Positions 61,829 to 64,000 of a DNA stretch of 64,000 nucleotides are shown piece by piece. Source of the stretch: Zymoseptoria tritici IPO323 (lineage: Eukaryota; Ascomycota; Dothideomycetes; Mycosphaerellales; Mycosphaerellaceae); contig NC_018217.1 in assembly GCF_000219625.1 (NCBI RefSeq), positions 2,542,001 to 2,606,000 on the forward strand, read 5' to 3'. Every line of letters begins with the position of its first letter. Within the stretch, counting starts at the first letter, position 1. Under the pieces are notes generated by a model. It did not search any database. It was not told where the DNA came from and saw nothing but the letters and a program-made list of their open reading frames with translations. The translations under genes were made by a program, and so were the position numbers.

Positions 61829-63016
61829 TCATTCCGCTGCAGGAGAATTCGGCAGCGAGCTGCAGAGGTCTTCCCGCATCCAGCGATCGACGTATTCCGC
61901 AGCAGTGACGGCATCCATTTCAGAGCTGTTAGTGGCCTTGTCAGGAAGACGCTGATATTGCACGATTGGGAGAGCTTCGTCAGTGGGCATTTGAGGCATG
62001 AAGTCCTCGACGACTGGGTACTGCTGCTGCGGCGTCTGGTCCGGATTGCCGCGCGAGAAGGCAGCCCAGCACGATTCGCATGCGCATGCAGCAGAGCGGG
62101 CGATGTCATGGACTTCATGGTTGTGGATCAAAAAGTCAGAGGCGTTGTCAAACGTGCCGCAGGCGCCATCCGCGCATGTGTAGATCATTGGCATGTTAGC
62201 ATTGGGGACAGGGGACAGGGCGGGCATCTCGAGCTGCACACGGCCGCCGAACATCTCATTGGTCTGCTCGACTGCCTGCGCACCGCTTTGTTGGGTATGC
62301 GAGGGTTGCGCTGGCATCTGGAACTGCGTTGGGAGGTCGGATATTCCACCGCCGTGCTCAACTGCCTGCATGCCGTCTTGCTGATAGTGCAGGGCTTGCA
62401 CTGGCATCTGGAACTGGTTCAGATCGCCGGAAGTCCCGATGTGGTGCCCAACTGGCTCGATGCGGCCCTGCTGGTAGTAAGGATAATCATGCTGTGGTGC
62501 GCCATACACATTCTGCTGTCTACCATTCGGCTGGCCCTGGCGCGGAGGCTTGACTGGGGCAGCATGGACCGGATTCATACGAGGTCCCACAATTTTGCGT
62601 ACACCCTTACCACGCTCGTACTCGATGTCGACCTTGTGGATGTCGCGGATGTGGCGGTAGAGACTGGCTGGGCGCGTGAAAGCCTTCAATTTGCCGTTTT
62701 CGCCGCAGATACTGCATGCGTGAGGCTTCTCCTTGGTGTGAGCTTCGCGGTTGTGCTGCTGGACGTTGTGGGGACTGCAGAACGATCGGCCACAGTTGTC
62801 GGCCTGGCAGCGGAACTTCTTCTCGGCCTGGTAGTAGGTGCGTTGCTTGGTATGGGCTCCAGCGCCAGTGGTTGAATCGTTGTCCACGTCCATCTCCATA
62901 CCGCCGTACCTCATAGCTGCTGTCGCTGCAACTTTTGGTGGTGCCGTACCAGCGCGTTCGTTGGAGTCCTCCATGAGGGAAAAGCCAAAGTCTTGTGCGT
63001 ACTGTTGATTGTTCAT
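61829..63016 (-). CDS. C2H2 zinc-finger protein with Gln/Met-rich 30-residue repeats
   Basis: A 395-residue frame from the ATG at 63016 (MNNQQYAQDFGFSLMEDS). The frame is open a few codons further, but there it runs into CTGCAG|GTC, which looks like a splice acceptor, so a 5' UTR intron is likely. Zinc-binding units near 75-145 are FRCQADNCGRSFCSPHNVQQHNREAH and CSICGENGKLKAFTRPASLYRHIRDIH. A third, degenerate unit near 300 is CADGACGTFDNASDFLIHNHEVH. Between them lies a Gln-rich repeat region. The protein is likely nuclear and DNA-binding. No orthologue with a known role is recognised. Confidence 0.82.
   Translation of the reverse strand: MNNQQYAQDFGFSLMEDSNERAGTAPPKVAATAAMRYGGMEMDVDNDSTTGAGAHTKQRTYYQAEKKFRCQADNCGRSFCSPHNVQQHNREAHTKEKPHACSICGENGKLKAFTRPASLYRHIRDIHKVDIEYERGKGVRKIVGPRMNPVHAAPVKPPRQGQPNGRQQNVYGAPQHDYPYYQQGRIEPVGHHIGTSGDLNQFQMPVQALHYQQDGMQAVEHGGGISDLPTQFQMPAQPSHTQQSGAQAVEQTNEMFGGRVQLEMPALSPVPNANMPMIYTCADGACGTFDNASDFLIHNHEVHDIARSAACACESCWAAFSRGNPDQTPQQQYPVVEDFMPQMPTDEALPIVQYQRLPDKATNSSEMDAVTAAEYVDRWMREDLCSSLPNSPAAE
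62268..62540 (-). repeat. Three degenerate 90-bp coding repeats
   Basis: The landmark CTCRACTGCCTGC recurs at about 62268 and 62358, and in decayed form near 62448, exactly 90 bp apart each time. The protein shows it as QFQMP(A/V)Q...QQ.G.QAVE, ending in the more divergent QQGRIEPV copy. Confidence 0.65.
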
Positions 63017-63828
63017 CTTGATTCTGACCTGCAGGTTGAGATGATTTTGCAATGAAGGAAAGGAAGTTGTTGAGATGGAGGAGAAGGAGATTCACGCAAG
63101 CCAAGTTACCTATTTGAACACTGTCCCGTTACTCGACCTCGAACCCGCAAGTGAATCGCAATGTGTCGTAGTAGAGACAAGGTCATTGTCAGCATTGCGA
63201 GGACAAAGAAGTCTTGCGGAATTGAGACAGTGCTCGACGAGCACAAAGGAGAATTGAACAAGGCATTGTGTCCAAGTCTACATCCTCGAGGTCTCTCGGC
63301 TCTCGATGTCTGGGTCACCAGTGAGGAGGTTTTGATCAAGGTTCGAGTCGATGAAAGTGGTAAGCGTGCTCCAAAAGCTTCATGTCAACAACACAAACAC
63401 TTTCTCCGGGTCCAAACCAGGCGACTGAGAGAATTGGTATCCTCTTTGGTTGGTGACGAGTCGGAGCGGTGCAGAATCCACGCGGTCGCAGAAAAGATCA
63501 CAGTTGTAGTGCGTATGGCAAGACTGATCGGAGAGGTCTGATTCATATCCAGCGGTAATCGGGCTGTTGGTATGCCTTGGATCATTTGGTGTTGTTGACA
63601 TGTGATGAGGGATGGAGGATCGTTGGACCAGCCGAAGACAGGCTGAGACGGGAGAAAAAGGCGGGACGGAGTCAGGTCCTTCTCTCAGCTGCCCTGCCCT
63701 GGTTTCATTTGACCCCTGCATTGATTGATGGAGGAAGGATCCCTGGTATAATCTCCATCTTCTTGTCACAGTACATGTCCATCCTCGCATCAAACACGCG
63801 ACAGCGAATCTTCCCAGAGAAGTGTGCT

Positions 63829-63866
<38 letters not shown>

Positions 63867-64000
63867 CACGTCTCGGACTGTTGCAGAGTCCCTCTCTTTT
63901 GGGCCTTACAACTTCACCACCCTCCTCAGCTCCACTACTCAGCCACCCATTTGATCTTCATGCCGCCGCATTATTGCGCGCTACGCCCAACTTTCGTTTC
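63017..64000. other. Upstream region of C2H2 gene, to window edge
   Basis: No gene is called in these 984 bp. A (GTC)12 microsatellite lies at 63831-63866. A frame of 125 residues across it owes its length mostly to the repeat (poly-Ser). Confidence 0.4.
63831..63866 (+). repeat. (GTC)12 trinucleotide microsatellite
   Basis: Twelve uninterrupted GTC units, 36 bp, in apparently non-coding sequence. Confidence 0.97.

Overview
The window is nuclear DNA of a filamentous ascomycete (Pezizomycotina). Genes carry many short GT-AG introns, mostly about 45-65 bp with some up to about 85-120 bp, and lie 0.1-1.5 kb apart on both strands. Zn(II)2Cys6 regulators, an Atg27, a cyanase, a two-FAS1 surface protein and a Ybp/glomulin protein fit this group. 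The style resembles Dothideomycetes, but that is an inference and no species is claimed. I reconstructed exon structures by hand, requiring GT-AG borders and a continuous reading frame. Twenty-six protein genes are reported: 25 complete, and one that runs off the left edge. I found no tRNA, rRNA, CRISPR array or intact transposon.

Layout. 1-1501 (-): sulfotransferase-like P-loop protein, cut by the window edge. 2876-3633 (-): DUF1770/Atg43-like protein. 4010-4728 (+): calcineurin B. 5040-6225 (-): thaumatin-like protein. 6838-8432 (+): Xaa-Pro peptidase. 8913-11471 (-): Est1/SMG7-like protein. 12079-12843 (+): ZNF511-like zinc finger. 13713-14708 (+): Atg27. 14867-16622 (-): Zn2Cys6 regulator. 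17014-18398 (+): GPI-type fasciclin protein. 20150-21634 (+): unrecognised RD-rich protein. 22019-23129 (+): mitochondrial protein with a coding minisatellite. 23552-25558 (+): Ybp/glomulin protein. 25627-31549: MFS transporter, DHDPS-family aldolase and Zn2Cys6 regulator. 32134-32814 (+): F-box-like protein. 33392-34022 (+): cyanase. 35212-36976 (+): C2H2 protein. 37539-38804 (+): nucleolar-like Lys-rich protein. 39286-41630 (-): unrecognised 763-aa protein. 42344-44057 (-): GPI3/PIG-A. 44416-44849 (+): RPA3. 45150-46355 (-): DUG3. 47212-50830 (-): C2H2 plus fungal-TF regulator, followed upstream by a 4.3 kb gene-free stretch. 55088-55676 (-): SRP9. 55951-57648 (+): DUF1308 protein. 57758-60742 (-): DBP6. 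61829-63016 (-): C2H2 protein.

Most of these are housekeeping genes with no functional link to their neighbours. The one group that looks like a functional unit is 25.6-31.5 kb. An anion:cation-symporter-type MFS permease and a DHDPS/N-acetylneuraminate-lyase-type aldolase are divergently transcribed from one 742-bp promoter, and a Zn2Cys6 regulator converges on the aldolase with only 116 bp between stop codons. The shared promoter holds a perfect 10-bp-arm everted CCG-N13-CGG palindrome and a run of six WWTCCG motifs spaced close to whole helical turns. I infer a small, pathway-specific uptake-and-cleavage cluster for an organic or sugar acid. It is the best candidate here for an undescribed system; its substrate cannot be read from sequence.
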